This document shows, piece after piece, positions 8,045 to 14,044 of a stretch of DNA of 14,845 nt. Made by a program: the position numbers and the translations under genes. Source of the DNA: DATDCV01 sp036524155 (GTDB lineage Bacteria > Verrucomicrobiota > Verrucomicrobiia > Limisphaerales > UBA8199). Below the pieces are notes generated by a model. That model saw only the letters and a program-made list of their open reading frames with translations, did no database searches and was not told the DNA's origin. Each line of letters begins with the position of its first letter. The stretch's first letter is position 1. The stretch lies in NCBI GenBank assembly GCA_036524155.1, contig DATDCV010000391.1:1-14845 (forward strand), read 5' to 3'.

Positions 8045-8269
8045 TTATGGGTCCCACGACACCGGATGCGCTCTATACTCGATACAGCTGCCAAATAGCG
8101 TGGCGAGTAGCCATAGCGAGCCAACAATGGCGACGAGGCCCAGGAAGATCAGGAAGGCACGGTCGTCTGATGAGTGCCGCAGATGACCCCGCGTTCGGAC
8201 CGTGCGATAGTCCTCATCGCGCAATTGGACGACTGGCCTCAGCAATTTAATGCGGTGTTTAGCGGACAT
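8045..8269 (-). CDS. small single-pass membrane protein, 74 residues (module A)
   Basis: Starting at ATG 8269, the protein has an Arg/His/Asp-rich soluble head (MSAKHRIKLLRPVVQLRDED..., about residues 1-38) and one hydrophobic segment (about 39-63, AFLIFLGLVAIVGSLWLLATLF), and ends in SWDP. The start overlaps the stop of the 37-residue ORF at 8259-8372 by 11 bases, a geometry typical of translational coupling. The frame is open upstream to 8497 but reads as basic low-quality sequence there, so I use the internal ATG. Function unknown; a membrane-anchored accessory or toxin-like peptide is possible, but nothing in the sequence decides this. Comparable layout to 7832-7984 suggests duplication. 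Confidence 0.45.
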   Translation of the reverse strand: MSAKHRIKLLRPVVQLRDEDYRTVRTRGHLRHSSDDRAFLIFLGLVAIVGSLWLLATLFGSCIEYRAHPVSWDP

Positions 8270-8372
8270 AAGCCTGCGTGGTCTGGGTTTCGGAGTATTT
8301 CGGAAGGGTGGCGATTTGGTCAAGTGTGAACGATTTGCCTTGCTCACACTGGACGGTGGTGGTATTAGACAT
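8259..8372 (-). CDS. 37-residue peptide with SETxTTxxYV motif (module A)
   Basis: A short soluble peptide beginning MSNTTTVQCEQGKSFTLDQI and ending in SETQTTQAYVR. It has the best ribosome binding site in the cluster: GGAGG at 8382-8386, 9 bases from the ATG. Its stop lies inside the start region of the 74-residue membrane ORF. The SETxTTxxYV motif recurs in the paralogous stretch at 7991-8038, where no stop follows. It is too short to assign a family; it could be a leader-type peptide controlling the membrane ORF or half of a two-peptide system. Confidence 0.42.
   Translation of the reverse strand: MSNTTTVQCEQGKSFTLDQIATLPKYSETQTTQAYVR
8261..8308 (-). repeat. diverged 48-base repeat, copy A
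   Basis: Partner of 7991-8038. On the minus strand it encodes the C-terminal end of the 37-residue peptide and includes the ATG of the 74-residue membrane ORF. Downstream similarity continues weakly with a gap (IKLLRP here against MKLRRH in copy B). Confidence 0.55.
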
Positions 8373-8508
8373 CCGTTAACGCCTCCACGAGCCGCTGACT
8401 CGCTTCGCTCAGCCAACGACCCGCGTGGGAAACCTTTGTATGACCGGGCGCGTGAATACGATTGCTTTCGAATCTGCCGGCCCAACGACCGCAACACTGC
8501 ACATCCAT

Positions 8509-9873
8509 ATGAAAACCGTTCGCCTCATTATTGCGGTGGCAATTGCCATGTCATGTCACCACGCGCTGGCGCAAGTCCCCGGGACGCTGCGCTGGCAGGC
8601 TGCCGCACCGTCGCGGATTTACTCCACGCCGGCCGTAGCCCCGGACGGAACCATTTACGTGGCGTCATCGTCTTCTTCGAGCAGTTCCGAGCTGTCTGTT
8701 TTTTCCCCACAAGGCACCACTAACTGGGCCAGATCGACCTCAGGAGACATGATGGGCACCTGGCCGGTTTTAGCCCCCGATGGAACCATTTACCGGGCGC
8801 TTGGCACCGGTATTTTTGATGCCAAACACCCCGATGGCACTCTCAGTTGGGCGCTGTGGATGACTTCCGGTGTTTACCCGTCCTCGCCTGCGATCGGCGC
8901 TGATGGGATGCTCTACTTCACGATTCAGTTGAACCTGCGCGTCACCCTGTTTGCGGTCCGCCCCGACGGCACCACGAACTGGGCGCGCGTGCTCGCAGGC
9001 GTCACCGCTACCCCATCCTCGAGGCAACGTTCCGCGCCGACCATTGGACCTGATGGCACCATTTACGTTGCCTCCTCCTTGAGCCAGTACCTTTTCTCGA
9101 TGCGCCCTGACGGCAGCACCAACTGGATTTTCAGGTTGCGAGCCCGCACTTATTCCTCCCCTACCTTCGGTCCCGATGGCAGCGTTTACCTCGGCTCGGA
9201 GGACGGCACCCTCTACTGCTTCGACCCCCGGGGGTTTAAAAAGTGGGAATTTGCCGCCGGAAGATTCGTTGAAGCCTCCCCCGCCGTAAGTAGCGACGGA
9301 ACGATCTACTTTGGGTCCGGAGACGGAAACACTTACGCCTTGGCCTCCAACGGAGCGAAGAAATGGGCTGCCGCAACCGGCGGCATCGCCGGGTCGCCGG
9401 CCATTCTGGCGGACGGCTCGATTCTGGTCGGAAGTTACCAGAGCAACATGCTGTATGCCCTCAGCCCCAATGGGTCGAACCTCTGGACATTTGCCACGCC
9501 GCAAGAGATCATTACTTCGCCGACGATTGGCCCCGATGGCACGATCTACATTTGCGCCGGCTCGAACCTTTACGCTCTTTTCGGCACCAATGCCCCCATG
9601 ACCTGCTCCTGGGCGATGTCCCGGCATGACGCCCAGCAGACCGGCAGAACCACTCAGCGAGCGATCCAAAGTATCAGCGTGCTCCCGGACGGCAATATCG
9701 CTCTGAATCTCGGGCTCGACAGCGGCCGTAATTACACCGTCGAATGCTCGAGCGACCTATGCCAGTGGACTGAGCTAAGCAATTTCGTCAGCGACACCTT
9801 CACTTATCAGTTTCTCGATCTCACCGCGACAAACTCGCCGCAACGCTTTTATCGGCTGGTGACGTCGCCGTGA
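8509..9873 (+). CDS. secreted PQQ-like beta-propeller protein with 'FYR' C-terminal tail
   Basis: A 454-residue exported protein. The ATG at 8509 gives the signal peptide MKTVRLIIAVAIAMSCHHALAQ; earlier in-frame starts (from 8425) would bury it. No strong Shine-Dalgarno precedes it. Eight repeats follow, each centred on (G/A)PDGTIY or a variant, with the Asp at residues 46, 91, 132, 182, 223, 263, 302 and 343. The spacing is 39-50 residues. Many repeats continue with 'L--L-P-G---W', the PQQ/BamB-like blade pattern, so an eight-bladed beta-propeller is predicted. The last 65 residues (DGNIALNLGL ... YTVECSSDLCQWTEL ... QRFYRLV) match the pattern at the end of the minus-strand protein 3888-6008, probably a common surface-related domain. 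No catalytic residues are evident; a scaffold or binding role is more likely than a quinoprotein dehydrogenase, since the usual dehydrogenase motifs are absent. Confidence 0.9.
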   Translation: MKTVRLIIAVAIAMSCHHALAQVPGTLRWQAAAPSRIYSTPAVAPDGTIYVASSSSSSSSELSVFSPQGTTNWARSTSGDMMGTWPVLAPDGTIYRALGTGIFDAKHPDGTLSWALWMTSGVYPSSPAIGADGMLYFTIQLNLRVTLFAVRPDGTTNWARVLAGVTATPSSRQRSAPTIGPDGTIYVASSLSQYLFSMRPDGSTNWIFRLRARTYSSPTFGPDGSVYLGSEDGTLYCFDPRGFKKWEFAAGRFVEASPAVSSDGTIYFGSGDGNTYALASNGAKKWAAATGGIAGSPAILADGSILVGSYQSNMLYALSPNGSNLWTFATPQEIITSPTIGPDGTIYICAGSNLYALFGTNAPMTCSWAMSRHDAQQTGRTTQRAIQSISVLPDGNIALNLGLDSGRNYTVECSSDLCQWTELSNFVSDTFTYQFLDLTATNSPQRFYRLVTSP

Positions 9874-10066
9874 AACGAGGCGGCGCCCGTGGATCGATAC
9901 GCTTGAGGGTCGAGTTGAGTCTCTGGCTGCCCTTGCGGCGGGGCTGTTCTCCGGCTGTGGCACTGTCCTCAGTTATGCTGATGGTCAGGGCGGCGCTTAT
10001 TCGGGTGTCAAATTGGACGCGAGGTTACTGGGAACGACAGTCGCGTTTAACCCCGCCGCTCTTATA
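9870..10066 (+). pseudogene. frameshifted, truncated YceK/YidQ-like lipoprotein remnant
   Basis: A GTG at 9870 overlaps the stop of the propeller gene and starts a frame reading ...SIRLRVELSLWLPL, which looks like a signal-peptide start. At about 9931-9941 the likely sense shifts to another frame: LAAGLFSGCGTVLSYADG, then QGGAYSGVKLDARLLG. This carries a lipobox (LFSGC, Cys codon 9956-9958) followed by the pattern known from the small outer-membrane lipoproteins YceK and YidQ of E. coli (LLSGCGS---R--GQG---YPGVKWD-R). No start codon exists in the second frame. The expected continuation (a DLPFS---DTLLLP-type segment) is absent; from about 10066 the sequence is repeat-like. I read it as a decayed gene with one indel and a lost 3' half. 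An assembly error at the G-rich run near 9938-9943 is the alternative for the frameshift. Confidence 0.5.
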
Positions 10067-10170
10067 ACCCTTGTGCGCCCGCGTGCAGCGTATGGACTGC
10101 AACCAGCTTGCTGGCGCTTTCGATTGGCAGTTCCGCTCACAAGCCCCGAGGCAGGCGTCAGAAGAATTCA

Positions 10171-10200
10171 ACGCAAACGCAGAGACGCAGAGACGCGGCA
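10171..10200. repeat. 8-base tandem repeat ACGCARAG, copy 2
   Basis: Units are ACGCAA (two bases short), ACGCAGAG, ACGCAGAG, ACGCGGCA, again preceded by TTCA. Same family and orientation as 6851-6882, about 3.3 kb away. Confidence 0.75.
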
Positions 10201-10287
10201 GGAAGGAGTGAAATCCGAACTTCGAAACCCGCAATCGAATCCGACCTCGTCGTTTCACGCGAGATCGGAACAGGGGCCGGGCGTGGT

Positions 10288-10473
10288 TCAGTACTGTTGG
10301 TAGAGACAGGCGCCCCCATCTAATTTCTGTTTTTCAGCGGCGCGGCGCGGCGCGCGGCATCGCCTACTGCCGCGCCAATTGTTGTTGCACACCCCATTCT
10401 CACCCAACCGCGCCGCGCCGCTGAAAAACAAATAGGGAGACCGGAGCGGGCTCGTTTCTACCAACAGTACTGA
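10288..10473. repeat. 186-bp nested palindromic element
   Basis: Outer arms: 10288-10304 and 10457-10473 are perfect 17-bp inverted repeats (TCAGTACTGTTGGTAGA), extending to 20 bp with one G-T pair. Inner arms: 10328-10350 and 10408-10430 are perfect 23-bp inverted repeats that begin TGTTTTTCAGCGGCGCGG. Inside these is an 8-bp hairpin, GCGCGGCA / TGCCGCGC, at 10352-10375. The 20- and 23-base stretches between outer and inner arms do not pair. No transposase or convincing target-site duplication is seen, and flanks of seven bases agree at only five positions. It could be a MITE-like element, a REP/BIME-type repeat or a structured RNA. Confidence 0.8.
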
Positions 10474-10475
10474 CG

Positions 10476-10619
10476 CTCGGTCGTCCGGAGTTTCTGTCCG
10501 CGCAGCAAAGCCATCAGTCTTCTCTGCCTGGCGACCATTTGTTCGTTTACGTCATCTTCCCCAATGGCCTGGTTTGGGGATGGCGACTACAGGGCGAAAC
10601 CACCGAGGTTAGCCGATGA
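10476..10619 (+). pseudogene. possible C-terminal fragment of a lost gene
   Basis: Directly after the palindrome, one plus-strand frame reads as plausible protein for 47 codons: LGRPEFLSAQQSHQSSLPGD, HLFVYVIFPNGLVWGW, RLQGETTEVSR, stop at 10617-10619. It has no start codon; upstream the frame runs into the palindrome. The hydrophobic/aromatic pattern is protein-like, but I recognise no family. It may be the tail of a gene broken when the palindrome or neighbouring repeats arrived. Confidence 0.25.
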
Positions 10620-10639
10620 AAAATTCGTGTAAGGTGGAG

Positions 10640-10729
10640 CGTCCCCGGGCGCAGGAATGTTCGCATGCAGTGGCGCGTGGGAGATCTTGCAGCCCGTTCA
10701 GACTCCGACGCTTACTGCGCCCGGGGACG
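10640..10729. repeat. 15-bp inverted repeat with 60-bp spacer
   Basis: CGTCCCCGGGCGCAG at 10640-10654 is exactly complementary to 10715-10729. Each arm contains the self-complementary core CCCCGGGG-like sequence, so several foldings are possible. It lies 36 bases past the end of the kinase gene on the minus strand and could form a long hairpin in its 3' region; there is no T-run. Confidence 0.65.
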
Positions 10730-10764
10730 AGCGCACTCCGTCCTGCAAGACTGAGGCCCCACAA

Positions 10765-12891
10765 TCACCCCTCCGCCGCCGGGTAACCCGTGTAATAATC
10801 CTTATACTTATAAAAATAGTAATCCCCGCTCCGCCGCCGCACCGCGTTAAACACCATCCCCAGCACCCGCGCCTTCCGCTGGTATAACAGCTCCAGCGCC
10901 GCGTGCGCCACCCGCGCCGACGTGTGCTCGGCTCGCAGCACGAACACCACCGCGTCCGCCCGGGGCGCCAAACTCGTCACATCGTCCGCCGCCATCACCG
11001 GCGCCGTGTCCACGATCACGAAATCGTAGGCGCTCGCCGATTCCTTCAGGAACGCGCCGGCGCGCGCGCCCAGGAACAGTTCCCCCGTCTCGCGGCACAC
11101 TCCCCCGCGCGGCAGCAGTGAGAGGTTTTTGTAAGCGGTCGGCCGCGCCAAATCCTGCCAGGGGACGCCGTCGCGCAGCGCCTCGCACAGGCCCGCCGCC
11201 GCCGCCTGGCCGAACCGCTCGTGCAACACGCCTTTCCTGAGGTCCGCGTCCACCAGCAGGACTCGAGAGCCAGCCTCCGCCAGCGTTATCCCGAGGTTGG
11301 CGACCGTGAGCGATTTGCCTTCCTCGGGAATTGAACTGGTGAACAGCAGCGTCCTGGGCCGCGCGCCCGGCTCCGCGAGGTATAAAAGCGACGACCTGAG
11401 GTTGCGGTACGCTTCGAGGAAGCCATGCCGATCGTCTCCCGTCCGCAGCACCGCCACCCCCTTCTTCCCGCCAGCCTTCTTCTCGCGCGGGATCTGGGCC
11501 AGCACCGGTTCCTCGAACAAAAGCTGCAACTCCGTGAACGAATTGACCCGGTCATCGAGACGTTCGAGCAGCATCAGCAGCGCAATAGTGCCCAGAACGC
11601 ACGCGACACCGCCGAACACCAGGTTGTTCCGCCGCCGCCGTTCGTCCAGCACTGCCGGCGACGCCGGTTCCATGATCGAAACGCTTTCGGCGCCGATTTC
11701 CTTCGTCGCATCCACTGTTTGGACTGTCCCCAGCAACTGCTGGTAGAGCGCGCGCAGCCGCTGGGCATTGGCTTTCAGCCTCTGGTATTGCGAGGATTTG
11801 CGGCTCAGCTCGACGAACCGGCCGTTCCAGTCGTTGAGGTCCTTCTCGAGGTTCTGAATCTGGAGCGCGACGGACGCTTTCCGCGCCTCCAACTGCTCCG
11901 CGTTCTGCTGCCGGTAGATTTCCAGCAACCGCTCGCGCCGCGCGATCTCCTCGCTCATCGTCACCATCTTCGGGTGTTTCGGCCGCAGGTACTGCGCGAG
12001 GTCCTGCTGTTCGGCCTTCATCAGCAACAACTGCTGCCTGGCTTTGAGATAATCGACGGCCAGCGTGTTGTTATTGACGACGGCGTTGGTGGCGGCTTCT
12101 GCGCCCCCCGCCGCCTCACCCCCCGCTCCCCCGGCCGCCCCCGCCTCTCCGCTCCTCTCCCCTCTCTGCAAGTTCTGATCCAGCGTCAGGCTTTGCAGCA
12201 TGTCATGCTCTGATTTCAGCGCTCCCAGCCGCTGGTTCAATCCGGCCAGATAATTCCCCATTGTGTTGCCCTGCTCCTCGATCCACACCAGGCTGTTGGT
12301 CCCCTGGAACTCGGCCACCTCCTCCTCCGATTTCCTCAGTGCTCTTTCCACCGTCAGCACCTCCTCCGTCAGGTCCGCGACGGTGCTCTCCGACGTCTGT
12401 TTCCGCATCTCCCGTTTCAGCCGGATGTATTCCTCCATCGTTGCCTGTAAAAACGCCCGGGTGAACCCCGGGTCCGGCCCCGTCGCGCGCAGGTTAAAGA
12501 TTGTCGTCCGCGGTGACACACTGACGCGCAGCTCCGGCGGCCGGCCGGGCGCGTTGGTCATGCCGGACGCCACCCGCGTAAACGCGCGATTAATCACCAC
12601 GTCGCTCTGCATCAACGCCGCCTGCGTGCCGAGGAAGTTCCCCAGCTCCTCCGTGAACAATGAACCCTGCGGCAGCGCCAGTTTCACGTTCACGATCATC
12701 TGTCCCGCCGACACATACGCCGCCGCCTGGAATCGCGCCACCCCCGCCACGACTGCTCCCCCGACGACTACTCCGGCTGCCAGCACCCACCATTTTCGAC
12801 CGATCAAATCCCAGTAATACCTCAGTTTTGCGGCGAACCCGCCCTTGGAGCCGGAGCGAGCGTAGGAAGTCTCGACTGCCTCTTCGTTCAT
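10765..12891 (-). CDS. polysaccharide co-polymerase / tyrosine autokinase (Wzc-like, Wzz domain fused to BY-kinase)
   Basis: A 708-residue inner-membrane protein that sets chain length and drives export of capsule or exopolysaccharide. Order: cytoplasmic head; membrane segment 1 (about 34-54, WWVLAAGVVVGGAVVAGVA); periplasmic Wzz-type domain with long coiled coil (about 55-415), interrupted by a Gly/Ala/Glu-rich low-complexity insert at about 239-268; membrane segment 2 (about 421-442); cytoplasmic kinase. Kinase motifs: Walker A SSIPEEGKS with Lys526/Ser527, Walker A' LLVDADLR with Asp548/Asp550, Walker B FVIVDTAP with Asp628. The C-terminus has seven tyrosines within residues 691-703 (YYFYKYKDYYTGY), the autophosphorylated cluster of BY-kinases. 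The first glycine of the usual loop (PGEGKS) is Glu here. It begins 33 bases after the Wza-like gene, in one operon; the ribosome binding site is weak. No glycosyltransferase, flippase or polymerase gene is nearby. Confidence 0.95.
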   Translation of the reverse strand: MNEEAVETSYARSGSKGGFAAKLRYYWDLIGRKWWVLAAGVVVGGAVVAGVARFQAAAYVSAGQMIVNVKLALPQGSLFTEELGNFLGTQAALMQSDVVINRAFTRVASGMTNAPGRPPELRVSVSPRTTIFNLRATGPDPGFTRAFLQATMEEYIRLKREMRKQTSESTVADLTEEVLTVERALRKSEEEVAEFQGTNSLVWIEEQGNTMGNYLAGLNQRLGALKSEHDMLQSLTLDQNLQRGERSGEAGAAGGAGGEAAGGAEAATNAVVNNNTLAVDYLKARQQLLLMKAEQQDLAQYLRPKHPKMVTMSEEIARRERLLEIYRQQNAEQLEARKASVALQIQNLEKDLNDWNGRFVELSRKSSQYQRLKANAQRLRALYQQLLGTVQTVDATKEIGAESVSIMEPASPAVLDERRRRNNLVFGGVACVLGTIALLMLLERLDDRVNSFTELQLLFEEPVLAQIPREKKAGGKKGVAVLRTGDDRHGFLEAYRNLRSSLLYLAEPGARPRTLLFTSSIPEEGKSLTVANLGITLAEAGSRVLLVDADLRKGVLHERFGQAAAAGLCEALRDGVPWQDLARPTAYKNLSLLPRGGVCRETGELFLGARAGAFLKESASAYDFVIVDTAPVMAADDVTSLAPRADAVVFVLRAEHTSARVAHAALELLYQRKARVLGMVFNAVRRRSGDYYFYKYKDYYTGYPAAEG

Positions 12892-12924
12892 GAAGTTTTC
12901 GGAATGACGGGAATGACCCCAAGG

Positions 12925-13593
12925 TTAGAAATTGATCAGGCGGGAGGGCACAATGATCGAGTCGTCCGGCTGGAGCAGGATGTCCTTCTCGGTTTTACCT
13001 TCTTCGAGGATCTCGGTCATATTAAGCTCGAAGCTCTGCTTCCCGGCTCCCGCGGCCCGGATCACTTTTACCTTTTTCTTGCTGGCAAAGTCTGCGAAGC
13101 CGCCGGCGCGCAAGATGGCCTTGCCGGCGGTGAGGTTCTCGTTTACCGCAAGGTCGATCGGCCCTTGGTTTCGCACCTGGCCCCAGACATAGACCCGGCC
13201 CAGGAACTTGTTCGCCACATCCAGCGCCAGCACCACAGTCGCCCGGTAATAATAGTCCTTCTCGAGCTGTTTCTTCATCTCCTCGGCCGTCTCTTTACAC
13301 GTGCGGTCCGCGGCCGTTACTCGCCCGATATACGGCGCGTCCAGCTCTCCTGAATCTGCCACCACCAGGCTCTTGGCCGGCTCCCGGTCCTCCAGAATTT
13401 GCAGGCTTACCCGGTCGCCCGGCCGCAGCTTGTATTTGTCATCCGGCACATACCCGGTCAGGGTGGCCACGCCCGCCGCTGGTCCGTTCGTTACGGGGTT
13501 GGTAATCGACGGCGTCGAATGTACTGTTGGGGGCGATTGCGCCAGCGCCGTCATTGCAGCCAGCGCCACAACTCCTAAAACTGCTGTTCTCAT
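12925..13593 (-). CDS. polysaccharide export protein (Wza-like, Poly_export + SLBB)
   Basis: A 222-residue exported protein, the outer-membrane-side partner of the Wzc-like kinase downstream. Signal peptide: residues 1-18 (MRTAVLGVVALAAMTALA), cleaved before Gln19. There is no lipobox cysteine, unlike E. coli Wza. The Poly_export domain spans about 50-125 (YKLRPGDRVSLQILE ... GELDAPYIGRV), followed by a single SLBB domain at about 130-180 (GRVYVWGQVRNQGPIDL ... ILRAGGFADFA). The end, ILLQPDDSIIVPSRLINF, is typical of the family. With one SLBB domain and no C-terminal membrane helix it is much shorter than Wza (about 380 residues), so it may need another outer-membrane protein or form only the periplasmic ring. 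Its ATG is the last three bases of an 11-bp inverted-repeat arm (13591-13632). Confidence 0.93.
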   Translation of the reverse strand: MRTAVLGVVALAAMTALAQSPPTVHSTPSITNPVTNGPAAGVATLTGYVPDDKYKLRPGDRVSLQILEDREPAKSLVVADSGELDAPYIGRVTAADRTCKETAEEMKKQLEKDYYYRATVVLALDVANKFLGRVYVWGQVRNQGPIDLAVNENLTAGKAILRAGGFADFASKKKVKVIRAAGAGKQSFELNMTEILEEGKTEKDILLQPDDSIIVPSRLINF

Positions 13594-13632
13594 CGAACGG
13601 TCAATAAAACCTTAGGTTACAACCGTTCGATG
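13591..13632 (-). promoter_or_regulatory. nested dyad covering the wza-like start codon
   Basis: Eleven-base perfect arms, CATCGAACGGT at 13591-13601 and ACCGTTCGATG at 13622-13632, flank a 20-base spacer that contains a smaller dyad AACCT-A-AGGTT. On the minus-strand transcript the 3' arm ends in the AUG of the export gene, and AAGG (the only SD-like bases) lies in the loop. It could be an RNA hairpin that hides the start codon or a DNA operator for a dimeric regulator. Symmetry is seen directly; function is inferred. Confidence 0.6.
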
Positions 13633-13766
13633 TTAAACACCCAAATCTCAGAAGACCAGCTTTCTGTCGAAGAATCTATGGCGGGGCGCATCGGGTCGCG
13701 AGGTGTTAATCACCTGGAAAGCACACCATGCGGTCCGGATTTGCCGAGCGATTTCCCGGGTGTAGT

Positions 13767-13786
13767 GCCTCACTAAACGGTGAGGC
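13767..13786. repeat. 7-bp hairpin in the divergent intergenic region
   Basis: GCCTCAC (13767-13773), 6-base loop TAAACG, GTGAGGC (13780-13786). No T-run follows on either strand. It lies between the divergent export operon and the MITE-like element; role unknown. Confidence 0.5.
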
Positions 13787-13798
13787 CGAGGGGATACC

Positions 13799-13959
13799 CC
13801 CGGTGTCAGCAGTTCTCATTATGGGATTGTGGCGCGGGCGTCTCGCCCGAGGGTTCGATCGGCGTCCCGCCGATCGGGGCTAAAAAGGGCGGGGACGCCC
13901 CGGCAACTCGCGGGCGAGACGCCCGCGCCACGCCAAAATGAGAATTGCTGTCCCGGTGT
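13799..13959. mobile_element. MITE-like palindromic element with 8-bp direct-repeat flanks
   Basis: The element body is about 13807-13951. Terminal arms CAGCAGTTCTCATT (13807-13820) and the complement of 13937-13950 match at 13 of 14 bases. Inner arms 13829-13849 and 13911-13931 are perfect over 21 bp (GTGGCGCGGGCGTCTCGCCCG). A central 9-bp hairpin, CGATCGGCG / CGCCGATCG, lies at 13856-13876. The 8-mer CCCGGTGT occurs at 13799-13806 immediately before the body and again at 13952-13959 immediately after it, as expected of a target-site duplication. It is too short to encode a transposase, so any movement would need one in trans. From memory, the GC-rich arm sequence is a common dispersed repeat in Verrucomicrobiota and Planctomycetota. 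Confidence 0.7.
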
Positions 13960-13968
13960 TGAATACCC

Positions 13969-13997
13969 TTGACAGGGTCAGGCCGTTGCTATCAAAT
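13969..13997 (+). promoter_or_regulatory. candidate sigma-70 promoter
   Basis: A perfect -35 hexamer TTGACA (13969-13974), 17-base spacing and TCAAAT (13992-13997, four of six matches to TATAAT) precede the gene at 14045 by 47 bases. It begins 9 bases after the right flank of the MITE-like element. The motif is based on E. coli consensus, and sigma preference in this organism is unknown. Confidence 0.45.
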
Positions 13998-14044
13998 CGC
14001 CGACGGAATTGCAGATAGTTGAACCCCTTAACCCGGAGACTCGT

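Noticed and set aside
7809..8057. 82-codon minus-strand frame from GTG 8057 containing SETKTTKSYV
   Set aside because: Only its first third matches the paralogous peptide. The rest overlaps the 50-residue membrane ORF in another frame and is Ala/Gly/Pro-rich. Kept as a repeat rather than called as a gene.
8770..9669. 299-codon minus-strand frame opposite the propeller gene
   Set aside because: Its apparent repeats are the mirror of the propeller's repeated PDGTIY codons; no start signal and no family resemblance.
10288..10473. Intrinsic terminator or retron RNA
   Set aside because: No U-run follows the outer stem on either strand, and no reverse transcriptase lies nearby.
11425..12213. 262-codon plus-strand frame inside the kinase gene
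   Set aside because: Antisense to the conserved coiled-coil and Wzz region; His/Gln/Leu-rich composition typical of a shadow frame.
13830..13930. CRISPR-like repeat or attC site
   Set aside because: There are only two arms in inverted orientation and no spaced direct repeats or integrase; the flanking 8-bp duplication fits a MITE better.
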